NCBI RefSeq assembly: GCF_030622045.1
Contig: NZ_CP130886.1
Span: forward strand, 6,270,001-6,334,000
Length of the DNA: 64,000 bases
Reading direction: 5' to 3'
Source of the DNA: Planctellipticum variicoloris
GTDB taxonomy: Bacteria > Planctomycetota > Planctomycetia > Planctomycetales > Planctomycetaceae
In this document: positions 7,396-16,387 of the stretch, piece after piece
Position numbering within the stretch: position 1 is the stretch's first letter
Layout: each line of letters opens with the position of its first letter
The notes under the pieces: model-generated
Seen by the model: the letters and a program-made list of their open reading frames with translations, nothing else
The model's database searches: none
What the model was told of the DNA's origin: nothing
Translations under genes and position numbers: made by a program

Positions 7396-10041
7396 TTATT
7401 CACGCTTGCTGGCCGCTTCCGACGAGGTTTGATTGTGCTCATATGCGGGCCGAAGCTCACCGAAATCGCTGATCAGCAGGCAATCGGATTGCAGACGTCG
7501 AAATCCGTCAATTCCCGCCTGTGTCACGCGGGTTCCTCGGACATCCAACGCACGAAGCCCGATTGCAGATTTCAGGCGGAGCAGACCATGATCGGTCAGG
7601 TCGCCATTGACGAGTGACAGCGTCACCATCAACTGGTTGTCGGCGAGAGTTGCAGCCAGCGGATCGCAGTCGACTCCATCCACCGCGACAAAATAAGACT
7701 CGGTGTCTGCAAAACAGGTGAGCAGCGCCCGGTCGGCGGCGCTGAGTGTCACACCCTTGGGAATCGTGATCTGCGAAATGTTTCTTGGCCGCCCGTCGGA
7801 AAGGTCATCCATCGTGATCGGCTCGTGTCTGCCTCCAAGGTAGAATCCACCGAGTTCCACACCCATCGACAGGAGACGAAGCGCCGCAGACTTTCCTGGA
7901 TCGTTGCCGATCGTGCGTGCCCGATCGCCATCACCAACGATGAGTCTAAAGTGCGGATTCGCCGACTGGATGATTTGCACAATCGCCGCGTCGGCCGAAT
8001 CGCAGAATGGCAGTTGCAAGGTTCGCAACTGCGGAAAGCGGGTCAGCGGTTCGAGGCCCGGAACTGCTTCGCCCCAGACTTCGATTCGCCGGACGCGCGG
8101 CAAGTACTGCAGAAACCCCCATTGATCGTCAATCATTCCAGGATTCAGCGCCAGCGATCCAAGGATCGGCAGAACAGAACCGCTGGAAAACCCGGAGGTT
8201 CTGAAACTCGTTTCGCCGAGATTGAGCCACTGCAACGTCGACAACTTTGTAATCCGGGCCGCGGCGAGAGAGTCGATTCCGGTACCGCTGAGCGACAGGC
8301 GCTCCAGCCGCGAGGCCGCGGATAATCGATCCAGATCGGCGTTTAAAACGTCGCGGCACTGCGTGAGTGCGATTTCTCGCATCACGAATCGACGGGTCGG
8401 AAGCGAGTCTCTGACGCCGAAGCTGATCTTGCCGGAGCCGTCAACCGGTTCAACCATGCCAGAGCCTCCTTTCGACTGGACCCATTCGGCGAGCTTCCGC
8501 TCTTCGTCGAAGGCGATTGCCGCGGAATCCGGCGGCCTGGAGTCGCCGACTGTCGTTGAAGATGCGAGGGTGACGTCTTCCGTCCGACGACGGACGATGC
8601 GAAACAGGAGCATTCCGCCCCTGCGGACGAGCGGGTCCGCAGGGGAGTCAATCGCGAACTGATCGGAAATTGCGTCAGGTAATCGGATATCAACTCGCCC
8701 GGCTGGAACGGAGCGCTCATTCTGGCCGGATCCGACGTTCCAGTCGACCGAAGGGTGTTTACGATTGATGACCAGCGCGAGCCGTGTATTCGGCGGCAGG
8801 TCGTCGGGGGCCTCGACGATTACACGTCCCTCTCCGCCAATAACGGCAATCAGTGCCATCAGCAGCACTGCAAAGGCGCCGACCGCCGCGAGCGTCAAGC
8901 GTCGAATCCGGCGAACTTTGCCGGACGCATGGTTCGCCAGTTCAATACCTCCGACGACGCCTTGGAGCGTGCCCGGGGGAGATGTTTCCGCCAGGACCGT
9001 TGAACTCAGCGAGTTGAGAATCGTTGCCCGATCGCCGTCACTCGACACACCGTTGCTTCCGGAGGCGGCGGGCGGCATCAGGATCGCCAGGTCCGCTCCG
9101 GAGGCGAATGGCGTGAGTGCCTCCACGACGGCAAAGGGGATTTGCAGCCTGTCAACTGCGGATTTCGAAAGCATTCGATCAATGAGGTCCGAAAGCGCCG
9201 GCGGGCAATCGCTTCTCAGCGTTACGGCAGGCGGCGGCACGTAAGTGCCGACCGCGAGGAGCTTCTTCATCGTCGAGCCGAATTGAATCCCGGAGACCGG
9301 AATCTGGCCGGTGAGAAGTTTATAAAGTGTTGCTCCAAGGCTATAGATATCGGCACGAATGTCGACGGTATGAGAATCGCTGACCTGCTCCGGCGACATA
9401 TAGTCGACCGTACCGACGATCTGACCAGTCGATGTCAGTTCTTCAGATCCCTTGCTGAGGGGATCGTCGAGCAGCGCCAGCCCGAGATCGAGGATCTTTA
9501 CGGTCGGTGCTCCCCCGCTCTGCGGTACGGCGAGGATCAGATTGGACGGCTTGATATCACGATGCACGAGTCCGTGCTCATACACGTGCTGCAGTCCGAT
9601 CGCCGCCTGCCGCACAAGTTCGCATGCCTCGCGAACTGGAAATTGTCCAACGCGCCTGGCGAGCGTTGCCAGATCCACTCCCTGAATCAGTTCCATAACG
9701 AGATAGTGCGTCCCGTCAACGTCGCCGGCGTCGAGTGCAGTCACGATGTTCGGATGATCCAGCTTGCCGACGGCCCGCATTTCGCGTTCGAACCGGTCCA
9801 CTGCTTGCGAATCGTTCAGGCGGCCTGGCCGCAGCAGCTTGACTGCAACGAACTTGTTCAATCGGGTATGGCGGGCTTTATAAACCGTTCCCATTCCTCC
9901 CGTTCCCAGTTCGCCGATCAGTTCGTACTGCCCAAGCTGCGGAAGAGGATTGTCACTCACGTTCCAGTCCTTCGAATTGACGGTTTCCGCGACGCCGAAC
10001 GGCGGAACGGACGATGCCGATCTGGAGACTCTCGTCGGCAT
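7396..10041 (-). CDS. Receptor-like Ser/Thr protein kinase with C-terminal LRR-like region
   Basis: An 881-residue Hanks-type kinase. The kinase domain begins with the glycine loop GELGTGGMGTVYKA near residue 45, followed by the VAVK lysine near 67, the catalytic HRDIKPSNL, DLGLA in place of DFG (common in bacterial kinases) and YMSPEQ. Around residues 380-405 there is one membrane segment (LAAVGAFAVLLMALIAVIGG). The 470 residues after it are probably extracytoplasmic and contain leucine-rich-type strands (SRLERLSLSGTGI, TLQWLNLGETSF, LRALDVRGTRVTQAGIDG). Start choice is weak: ATG 10041 is used, TTG 10083 is also possible, and neither has a good ribosome-binding site. It likely senses something outside the membrane and signals inward. 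Confidence 0.9.
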   Translation of the reverse strand: MPTRVSRSASSVPPFGVAETVNSKDWNVSDNPLPQLGQYELIGELGTGGMGTVYKARHTRLNKFVAVKLLRPGRLNDSQAVDRFEREMRAVGKLDHPNIVTALDAGDVDGTHYLVMELIQGVDLATLARRVGQFPVREACELVRQAAIGLQHVYEHGLVHRDIKPSNLILAVPQSGGAPTVKILDLGLALLDDPLSKGSEELTSTGQIVGTVDYMSPEQVSDSHTVDIRADIYSLGATLYKLLTGQIPVSGIQFGSTMKKLLAVGTYVPPPAVTLRSDCPPALSDLIDRMLSKSAVDRLQIPFAVVEALTPFASGADLAILMPPAASGSNGVSSDGDRATILNSLSSTVLAETSPPGTLQGVVGGIELANHASGKVRRIRRLTLAAVGAFAVLLMALIAVIGGEGRVIVEAPDDLPPNTRLALVINRKHPSVDWNVGSGQNERSVPAGRVDIRLPDAISDQFAIDSPADPLVRRGGMLLFRIVRRRTEDVTLASSTTVGDSRPPDSAAIAFDEERKLAEWVQSKGGSGMVEPVDGSGKISFGVRDSLPTRRFVMREIALTQCRDVLNADLDRLSAASRLERLSLSGTGIDSLAAARITKLSTLQWLNLGETSFRTSGFSSGSVLPILGSLALNPGMIDDQWGFLQYLPRVRRIEVWGEAVPGLEPLTRFPQLRTLQLPFCDSADAAIVQIIQSANPHFRLIVGDGDRARTIGNDPGKSAALRLLSMGVELGGFYLGGRHEPITMDDLSDGRPRNISQITIPKGVTLSAADRALLTCFADTESYFVAVDGVDCDPLAATLADNQLMVTLSLVNGDLTDHGLLRLKSAIGLRALDVRGTRVTQAGIDGFRRLQSDCLLISDFGELRPAYEHNQTSSEAASKRE

Positions 10042-10298
10042 CTGAGGAATTGACGCCGGGAGGCTCTCACCATCGAACGACAATGCAGGAAATGTGTGTG
10101 CGCCTGCAATGGCAGAGTGATTTCTGCGTACATTTACCTATTGATTGAAAGCCAATTGCGGCGACTCAAAAATCGAGTCTTTCCGCAACATTCTGCGACG
10201 AACGAACGATCTCAGCAGGGGCGACACAAGACTACTGGTGACAGCCCATTTCGAAGGACTGACGTGTTAGCGACACGATCGGCCGGGCGCGGCCGGCC

Positions 10299-10871
10299 CT
10301 ACGCCCTCTCCGCCCGCCACTTCGCCAGCGACCACATTCCCACCACCGAGTAGTCGATCGCCGCATACAGGCTCAGGCCCCCGACGAACATCAGGGCCGA
10401 GAGCGAGCGATCGGGCCACGCGGCGGCCGCCAGCAGATACAGGAACTGCCCGGCCGTGGCCACTTTCCCCGAAAATCGCGGCCGCATCTGACCCAGCCGC
10501 GAACGGTCGAGAACCAGCACCAGGGCCGTCAGGCCCAGCACGGCGATGTCCCGCGCGGCGATCAGCAGCAGTTCGCTCCACGTCAGGCGCCCGTGCCAGA
10601 GGAACGTGCCGACCGCCGCCAGGACGAACGTCTTGTCGGCGACCGGATCGAGGAGCTGGCCGAACAGCGACGTCACCCGGAGCATCCGGCTGATCCAGCC
10701 GTCAATCAGATCCGTAATCCCGCCGAACAGCAGCCATCCCAGCCACCAGTCGCTCGGCACGAATGGAAACGCCATCCCGGCCAGCAGCCGGGCGACGGTG
10801 AGGGAGTTGGGAAACCACGCGATCCACGAGGGGGCGCTTTCACCCGGACTGCGCCCCTGCGAGTCGGTCAT
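10299..10871 (-). CDS. CDP-alcohol phosphatidyltransferase family membrane enzyme
   Basis: A 190-residue integral membrane enzyme of phospholipid synthesis. The signature D-x2-D-G-x2-(A/S)R-x8-G-x3-D-x3-D is present as DLIDGWISR, then the GQLLDPVAD segment, which binds metal and the CDP-alcohol. Flanking hydrophobic segments give about five or six membrane helices. Members include PgsA (phosphatidylglycerophosphate synthase) and cardiolipin/inositol enzymes; PgsA-like is the likeliest, but the sequence does not decide it. The start at 10871 has GGGAG eight bases upstream; the in-frame start at 10931 would run into a palindromic repeat. Confidence 0.88.
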   Translation of the reverse strand: MTDSQGRSPGESAPSWIAWFPNSLTVARLLAGMAFPFVPSDWWLGWLLFGGITDLIDGWISRMLRVTSLFGQLLDPVADKTFVLAAVGTFLWHGRLTWSELLLIAARDIAVLGLTALVLVLDRSRLGQMRPRFSGKVATAGQFLYLLAAAAWPDRSLSALMFVGGLSLYAAIDYSVVGMWSLAKWRAERA

Positions 10872-10888
10872 ACGTTCGACTCCCAACT

Positions 10889-10971
10889 GGGTGGCTGGGG
10901 GCGAGTCTTCGAGTCCCCAGATTCTTGTCACATTGCTGGGGGCGGCCCAAAGCGGCCGACCCCAGCCACCC
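10889..10971. repeat. Palindromic intergenic repeat, family R2, copy 1
   Basis: Long imperfect inverted repeat. The left arm GGGTGGCTGGGGGCG (10889-10903) pairs with the right arm CGACCCCAGCCACCC (10957-10971). It lies upstream of the phosphatidyltransferase gene, and a related copy follows within 40 bp. Confidence 0.65.
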
Positions 10972-11006
10972 GGAACGATATTTCATTGGCGTTAACCAAT
11001 CAGGGC

Positions 11007-11099
11007 GGGTGGCCGGGGCAGGAGCGTCTTCGCGATGCCCCGGTTCGTGATCAACTCTGTGAAGACCGGGGCTTCCCTTCGGTCCAGCACCGGCCACCC
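11007..11099. repeat. Palindromic intergenic repeat, family R2, copy 2
   Basis: Left arm GGGTGGCCGGGGC (11007-11019) and right arm GCACCGGCCACCC (11087-11099). The interior carries GGAGCGTCTTCGCGATGCC and GAAGACCGGGGCTTCCC, also found in the copies at 42.6 and 53.0 kb. Confidence 0.7.
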
Positions 11100-11130
11100 G
11101 ACTCAGCTTGAAAACCGCCACCGCAATGCG

Positions 11131-12399
11131 TCAGACCGTCCCCTCGTAGAGCACCACGGGCTCAACCTTCCCCGGCCGATACAGCACCAGTCCGCCGTTT
11201 ACGTCATTCACCCGCACGACGCAGTCCGGTTCGCCGGACACGTGGTGGTCCAGGATCGCTTCCAGCGCCTGGACCGCCGCGACCGTCTGACGGTCTGCTG
11301 CGAGGTCGTTGTACCCGAGTTTCTGCATCGCCGCGAGCCGCTCCCCCCGTTCCGCCTTCGGACCGGCGTACTCGACGAACGCCGCCTCCCGGGCGAAGCG
11401 TTCGAGGACTTCGATCCCGTAACCGCGCTGCGATCTCTCGCCCCACGGTTCCACGAACGTCCCGTTGTAGTGGTTGTTCATGGTGGTCTTCATCTTCGTC
11501 GGCGTCAGCCCCTCGACGGTGCACTCGACGCCCCGCTTGCGGCTGTGGCCGTTCCAGACGCCGTTGTCGAAGCGGAACTGCACTTCCTGCTCGACGTAGC
11601 CAGGGAAATTGTCCGGCGTAACCCACGACGTATGAATATCGAACGCCGCTTCCCGGCCGTCATCGTATTCGTAGATCATCCGCATCTGGTTCGTATCCCA
11701 GGTGGGACCGTCCTTCGGACCGACGAGGCCGCGCTGGCCGGTCGCGGTGATCGTCTTCAGGCGGCCGCCGAACGTGAAGTCGATCAGCTTGATGTAATGG
11801 ACCGCGACGTAGGTGCCGGGGTTGCGGCCGATGATCCACTCGGCGAACTGGCCGCCGGAGATTGACTTCGGTTCGAGCAGCGAGCAGTACCCGGTATTGA
11901 CGTGCTGCAGCACATTGTCGTGAACGAGGGTCCGCAGCTTCTTGTGATCGGGATCGAGCAGCTTGTGATAGACGGCCTTGGCAAGGACGTTCTTCCGTTT
12001 CGCCAGCGCGATCAGGGAATCGAGCTCCTGCAACTTCAGCACCGAGGGCTTTTCGACGAGCAGGTGGCAGCCCGCTTCGAGCACCTTCATTGAGGCCTCG
12101 AAGTGGCGGTTGTCGGGCGTGGCAACGCAGGCGAAGTCGACCCCCGCGGCGAGCATCTGGTCGACCGAGTCGTCCCCCTTGAAGCTGACAAACGGATGGA
12201 CTTTTTCACCCGCGGCCGTGCGATAGGCTTCCGCCCGTTTGCCGGTCTTCGATGCCATCGCCACGAGCGGGACGGAGACGTCCCCGAAGCGGCGGTCGAA
12301 CAGCCCTTCGCGGTGCGTCCGCTCGAAGAAGGGGCGGTAGGTTTCGTCGAAGATCATGCCGACGCCGACCATGCCGGCGCGAAGGGTAGGTGCAGTCAT
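11131..12399 (-). CDS. Gfo/Idh/MocA family NAD(P)-dependent oxidoreductase
   Basis: A 422-residue cytoplasmic dehydrogenase-like protein. The N-terminal Rossmann fold starts with LRAGMVGVGMIF. The family's EKP motif appears in HLLVEKPSVLKL, where the lysine acts with the substrate, and FACVATPDNRHFE precedes it. The C-terminal half has the alpha/beta substrate-binding domain (YVAVHYIKLIDFTFGG). These enzymes usually oxidise or reduce sugars, inositols or their derivatives; the substrate here is unknown. ATG 12399 is chosen over the upstream in-frame 12438 because the N-terminal strand then begins as usual for the family; GGGAG is eleven bases upstream. Confidence 0.9.
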   Translation of the reverse strand: MTAPTLRAGMVGVGMIFDETYRPFFERTHREGLFDRRFGDVSVPLVAMASKTGKRAEAYRTAAGEKVHPFVSFKGDDSVDQMLAAGVDFACVATPDNRHFEASMKVLEAGCHLLVEKPSVLKLQELDSLIALAKRKNVLAKAVYHKLLDPDHKKLRTLVHDNVLQHVNTGYCSLLEPKSISGGQFAEWIIGRNPGTYVAVHYIKLIDFTFGGRLKTITATGQRGLVGPKDGPTWDTNQMRMIYEYDDGREAAFDIHTSWVTPDNFPGYVEQEVQFRFDNGVWNGHSRKRGVECTVEGLTPTKMKTTMNNHYNGTFVEPWGERSQRGYGIEVLERFAREAAFVEYAGPKAERGERLAAMQKLGYNDLAADRQTVAAVQALEAILDHHVSGEPDCVVRVNDVNGGLVLYRPGKVEPVVLYEGTV

Positions 12400-12518
12400 C
12401 GACACAAAGACTCCCGCAGGCGTGCTCGGTCCACTCAAACGGCTTCCAGCCGGATCAACCCGCTCCTATCTAGACGGATTCGGCAGGAGATTCAACGATG
12501 AACGCCGGGGGGAGTAGG

Positions 12519-12658
12519 AAATGTCGAATGACGAAGGCGGAATGTCGAATGAAAAGCAGTCGAGAGACGAGAGTCCAGAGTCGAGAGCCTGGCAATGGCA
12601 GGTTCCGCACTCCTCCTGCGATAAGCGATCCGCGATAAGCCCCTTTTCCGGCTATTCG
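12519..12658. repeat. Dispersed intergenic repeat, family R1, copy 2
   Basis: Contains GAATGTCGAATGA repeats, AGAGTCCAGAGTCGAGAGCC, CGATAAGCGATCCGCGATAAGC and TCCGGCTATTCGCTACTCGC. It is the fullest copy of the family and fills the spacer between two genes on the minus strand. Confidence 0.75.
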
Positions 12659-14086
12659 CTACTCGCTCTCCCCCAAGTACAACGGCTCCCGGATCACCTT
12701 CCCCGCCAGTCCCCGGCCCTGCAGGTCGCCGGCCTCCAGCGCGGCCAGCGGGCTGATTTCGACCGGAACGTCATCGGCCACCTCCGCCCCTGCGGCGCGC
12801 AACCAGGAGCGGTGCAGCGCCTGCAGAGCGCCTCGGGCCGTTTCGGGAGAATCGAATCCTTCGCGGTTCTTGACGGGATTGAACTCGACGACCCGGTCGG
12901 CCTCGACGATCAGCGCCCGCTGAGCCAGCGGCAGCACGTCGAAGATGAATCGCTCGAACTTGTAGGCATTCGGCTTCGCAGGCGTCGTGGCCCCCTGTTC
13001 CGGATGCCAGTGGGGCACCGCTTTGTGGCCCAGGTGAAACGGCAGGCTGTCGGCATCCCGCACGACACGCTCCAGAAACTCCCGCTGGAAAGCGTGAATC
13101 GCCGTGCTCCCGGCCCAGATCCGCAGCTTGCCGGCCTCGTCAACCTGGGCCGCAATCTCGGCCGGCAGGTCGCTGTACTCGATGATCTGCGTCCGGCCGT
13201 CGATCGAAACGGCCACGCCCATCTTTTCTTCGGCCGAGCGCTTGGCGACGACTTTCGTCGAGACTTCCGACTCGCGCAGCACGTGCCAGCCCAGAAACGC
13301 CGGGTCGCAGAGGATCGACGTCGCGTTGTCGACCTGGTGGTAATACAGCGTTTCGATCCCCTGCTCGCCCCATTCTGCCAGCAGGCCGGAACTTTCGAGG
13401 GCCGCCAGCAGGCCGCCGTGACCGTCCGGGCTCAGCGCCAGGCGTCCCGGTTCGGACATGAGCGCCTGCCCCGAGGCCGTCTCGACGGCGGGCATGTTCC
13501 CCTGCTTGAAGAAACGGACCTGGTCCGGGGCGAGCCCGAAGTTCTGGTGCTGCTTGAAGTACGCCACAGTCTCGTCGTGGGTGGCGTCGCTGGTCATCAC
13601 GGCGTAAGGAATGTCGTATCCCGCCCGCTGGCTGCGGGCCCGGATCTGCTCGCAGAAGAGTTGAAACAGAGTCTTGTGGCTGAGCGGTCCGACCGGAAAC
13701 ATCCCCTTGGGATGATCGAAACCGAGCCGGGTCCCCTGCCCCCCCGCGACGACGATGGCGGCGACGCGCCGGGATTTCAGCAGCTCTTCGCCGGCGCTGC
13801 GGGCTTGTCGCCAGTCCGCCAGCGCGGCCGCATCGCTCGCCTCGGGAAGTCGCACCAGTTCGGCGGGGGGCTGAATCCGGCGGGCCAGCTCGACCGGCGA
13901 TTCTCCGCCGGCGCCGGTTCCCGTGGACAATGCTGTGAACAGGCGGCCAACGCGATCCCAGTCGATGGAACGGATCTCGTCCAGGAACTGTGCCCGGCTC
14001 GCGGCCGGCAGGTGTGCCGCCGCTTCCAGCAGATGCAACTGGCTGGAACGGGACAGGATTTCGTGGAGGGTGTCGTTGGTCGTCAT
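12659..14086 (-). CDS. UTP-sugar-1-phosphate uridylyltransferase (UDPGP family)
   Basis: A 475-residue nucleotidyltransferase. The uridylyltransferase signature VVAGGQGTRLGFDHPKGMFP lies near residue 110. YAVMTSDATHDETVAYF, FKQGNMPAVE, the SPDGHGGLLAAL metal/uridine-binding block and YYHQVDNATSILCDPAFLGW follow. This order is that of the eukaryote-like UDP-N-acetylglucosamine / UDP-glucose pyrophosphorylases. The enzyme makes a UDP-activated sugar for envelope or polysaccharide synthesis. GlcNAc-1-P is likely from the overall resemblance to UAP1, but glucose-1-P cannot be excluded. The start at 14086 (MTTNDTLHEIL) is preferred over 14134. Confidence 0.88.
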   Translation of the reverse strand: MTTNDTLHEILSRSSQLHLLEAAAHLPAASRAQFLDEIRSIDWDRVGRLFTALSTGTGAGGESPVELARRIQPPAELVRLPEASDAAALADWRQARSAGEELLKSRRVAAIVVAGGQGTRLGFDHPKGMFPVGPLSHKTLFQLFCEQIRARSQRAGYDIPYAVMTSDATHDETVAYFKQHQNFGLAPDQVRFFKQGNMPAVETASGQALMSEPGRLALSPDGHGGLLAALESSGLLAEWGEQGIETLYYHQVDNATSILCDPAFLGWHVLRESEVSTKVVAKRSAEEKMGVAVSIDGRTQIIEYSDLPAEIAAQVDEAGKLRIWAGSTAIHAFQREFLERVVRDADSLPFHLGHKAVPHWHPEQGATTPAKPNAYKFERFIFDVLPLAQRALIVEADRVVEFNPVKNREGFDSPETARGALQALHRSWLRAAGAEVADDVPVEISPLAALEAGDLQGRGLAGKVIREPLYLGESE

Positions 14087-14422
14087 TCCGGTCTCGAAAA
14101 CGCTGGGGAACGCGGCGCCCGCTCGCAACCACACAGGGAACCGACGGGGAGCGAGTCTCTCGCGGTCGTGCGCAAAACAGGAGATCTGCCTGTCCGACTG
14201 GAAGCTTAGTCTCTTTTCGGGCTGTCAGAAAACGATGAAGGCGAGGCCGCGGAACGATTTCCACAACCTCGCCAGCATCAGTCGACCCACGCGCACGGTG
14301 AATCGCCTCAGCGCCCCCAGCCAGTTGCCTCCGCTCATCCCCATGAACGGTGTACCGGCATGCGCCTCAGCGACCAACCTTCCTCATTTCAACGACTTCC
14401 GGTTCATCGCCGGACAGCTCCT
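14087..14422. other. Intergenic, nothing recognised
   Basis: Spacer of 336 bp between two minus-strand genes. I find no convincing coding sequence, strong inverted repeat or promoter match. It must hold the promoter of the pyrophosphorylase gene. Confidence 0.5.
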
Positions 14423-14971
14423 CTAGCGGAACACGCCCACCCAGTACGGCGTGCCATTGAAGTTCTGGTAGCCGAAGCCCACTTCGCTGCCGCTGAGCAT
14501 GATCCCGTGATGAGCTGGGGAGTAAATCCAGCCCTGGATCGCAGCCTCGGCGGAGCCGGGTCCGGCGAAAATGATCTCCATGTAAGGGAGATTGCTGTGC
14601 GTGTAGACGCCTGTGCTGGCCATCCAGGTGGCGTGCTGCTGGGCACTGGCGCACATGTGCGGGTTGATCCGCACCGGGGCCAGCCCGTACTGAGCACGAT
14701 GAGCGTTCGTCAATTGGACGAGCTTCTGGATCGTCGGGTGCTGCACCAGGGCAGCATGAGGATCGGCCGGCTTCGCAGCGGGCTTGGCCTCGGCAGGCGG
14801 TTTCACGGCAGCGGGGTCCGGCTTCGCTGCGGCCGCTTCAATCGCAGCCAGAGCGGATGCCGGCAAAGAATCGACGCCCATCTGGAGCGGGCCCTCGGCT
14901 CGGAGTGCCGAGACTGCCAGCAGGCAGACCGTCCCCAGCGTCGCGATTCTCAGCGTTCCGTACTTCGTCAT
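14423..14971 (-). CDS. Secreted CAP-domain (SCP/PR1-like) protein
   Basis: A 182-residue exported protein. A signal peptide of about 24 residues (ends SALRAEG) is followed by a low-complexity Ala/Pro/Lys linker (residues 40-70). A C-terminal CAP domain runs over QKLVQLTNAHRAQYGLAPV, SAQQHATWMASTGVYTHSN and SPAHHGIMLSGSEVGFGY. The His and Glu/Asp positions of the CAP cavity seem mostly present. The domain is short and ends directly after YWVGVFR. CAP proteins bind lipids or peptides, or act as proteases in some cases; the function here is unknown. GGAGG six bases before ATG 14971 fixes the start. Confidence 0.87.
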   Translation of the reverse strand: MTKYGTLRIATLGTVCLLAVSALRAEGPLQMGVDSLPASALAAIEAAAAKPDPAAVKPPAEAKPAAKPADPHAALVQHPTIQKLVQLTNAHRAQYGLAPVRINPHMCASAQQHATWMASTGVYTHSNLPYMEIIFAGPGSAEAAIQGWIYSPAHHGIMLSGSEVGFGYQNFNGTPYWVGVFR

Positions 14972-15556
14972 TCTGTGCCTCCATGAGATCTGGTCACCCT
15001 CCGTGGTGACGCTGTGCTTGCGGACTGGGCCGTCCCTCTGACGGCTTCCGCGGCAGACACGGTAAGCCACGGAAACTTTGCGGGGCAAGTGTGCGAATGA
15101 AATGTGATCTCAAGTTCAGTTGACACGATTTTGGCGATTGATCTGGCAAAGGGCATGCACGGCGGTACCGAAGCCTGGTTCCGAAGGCATCAAACTCGTC
15201 AGATTTGCCAGAAAACGGTGTAAAAATGGCAACATTCGGCGGGTTAAGACCGTGGCGGCCCCGCAACGGGAAATGTGGCACTCGGGCATCATTGGGGGGG
15301 CTGTACCAGTTCGCCGGAGCGATTCAGACGCCGAAACCAGCCCGTCGCGTCGTTATCGTTTTGAGTTTCCGTCGCGCCAACGGTCGCCCGGTCGGAACAA
15401 AAGTTCCCCTCGCGACCGATCATCGCGGAATTCCGATGCGACCATTTACACCCGTCGGGGAGTCGGACACACTTGGAGGAAACTTGGGAAAGCACCGCCT
15501 GCGCGACGGTCCTGGCGGCATCCTGGAACTCCTCCTCTGTGTAAGGCCCCGAGCCC
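14972..15556. other. Divergent intergenic region
   Basis: A 585-bp spacer between the divergent CAP and DUF1080 genes, so it holds both promoters. A TTGACA hexamer occurs at 15119-15124 on the plus strand, but no good -10 follows at 17 bp. Short open frames here have no recognisable content. Confidence 0.5.
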
Positions 15557-16189
15557 ATGCTGCGCACCTGTTTTGCCACACTGTTAACTGTGGCCACCGC
15601 CGCCGTCGGTTTTGCCGCCGAAGGCCCCGAGGCCGGATTCGTCAGCCTGTTTGACGGAAAGACCCTCAAGGGCTGGAAGATCAACGAGAATCCCGACGCC
15701 TGGAAGATCGAGGACGGGGCCATCCGCGCCAACGGCGACCGCAGCCACCTCTTCTACGTCGGCGACGACAAGCCCTTCAAGAACTTCGAGCTCCGCGTCG
15801 ACGTGCTGACGAAGAAGAACAGCAACGGCGGCATCTACTTCCACACGAAGTACCAGGACGAGGGCTGGCCGAAGTACGGCTTCGAGTGCCAGGTCAACAA
15901 CTCGTACGAGAAAGACCCCCGCAAGACGGCCAGTCTCTACGCGGTCAAGGACTGCCTCGACGTTCACGTCAAAGACGACGTCTGGTACACCGAGACGATT
16001 ATCGTCCAGGGCAAGCACATCATCACCAAGATCAACGACAAGGTCGTCATCGACTACACCGAACCGGCCGACGCCAAGGCAGGCGACGACTTCACCCGCG
16101 TCGTCGACGAAGGGACCTTCGCCCTCCAGGCCCACGACCCCGGCAGCACCGTCTACTTCAAGAACATCCGCGTCAAACGCCTCCCGTAA
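15557..16189 (+). CDS. Secreted DUF1080 / 3-keto-disaccharide hydrolase-like protein
   Basis: A 210-residue protein with a signal peptide of about 20 residues (ends GFAAEG) followed by one DUF1080 domain with a jelly-roll, lectin-like fold. Hallmarks are FVSLFDGKTLKGWKI at the start, AWKIEDGAIRANGD, NFELRVDVLTKKNSNGGIYF and the final YFKNIRVKRLP. DUF1080 proteins are greatly expanded in Planctomycetes, and some members hydrolyse 3-keto-glycosides. It is convergent with the neighbouring sulfatase, with a strong terminator between them. A role in extracellular glycan breakdown is inferred. Confidence 0.92.
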   Translation: MLRTCFATLLTVATAAVGFAAEGPEAGFVSLFDGKTLKGWKINENPDAWKIEDGAIRANGDRSHLFYVGDDKPFKNFELRVDVLTKKNSNGGIYFHTKYQDEGWPKYGFECQVNNSYEKDPRKTASLYAVKDCLDVHVKDDVWYTETIIVQGKHIITKINDKVVIDYTEPADAKAGDDFTRVVDEGTFALQAHDPGSTVYFKNIRVKRLP

Positions 16190-16205
16190 CCGCCGCGGGC
16201 GGACT

Positions 16206-16257
16206 GTGCCGACTCAGACATGGGTTGGGGCGTGGATGCCGCATTCGGCGGCGATGG
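16206..16257. repeat. Short dispersed repeat, family R5, copy 1
   Basis: The segment GTGCCGACTCAGACATGGGT followed by GTGGATGCCGCATTCGGCGG is closely matched at 24357-24410. Both copies lie just after the stop codon of a plus-strand gene. Confidence 0.55.
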
Positions 16258-16322
16258 AAGACGGGACGGGTGGCACGCCTTGAATCTGCGAAGGGCATGT
16301 CCTCGGACGCCGAAACATCACG

Positions 16323-16358
16323 AAAGGGCTCCCGGGAATTCGTTCCCGGGAGCCCTTT
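16323..16358. terminator. Bidirectional rho-independent terminator
   Basis: A perfect 16-bp stem closes on a TTCG tetraloop: left arm AAAGGGCTCCCGGGAA, right arm its exact complement. The flanking A and T runs let it work on both strands. It lies between the convergent DUF1080 (ends 16189) and sulfatase (ends 16388) genes. Confidence 0.92.
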
Positions 16359-16387
16359 CTTGTTCGCGGTTGCGGTCCGAGGGAGGC

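Noticed and set aside
15120-15556. Several short open frames between the CAP and DUF1080 genes
   Set aside because: They overlap in many frames, lack ribosome-binding sites and recognisable domains, and the region must hold two promoters.
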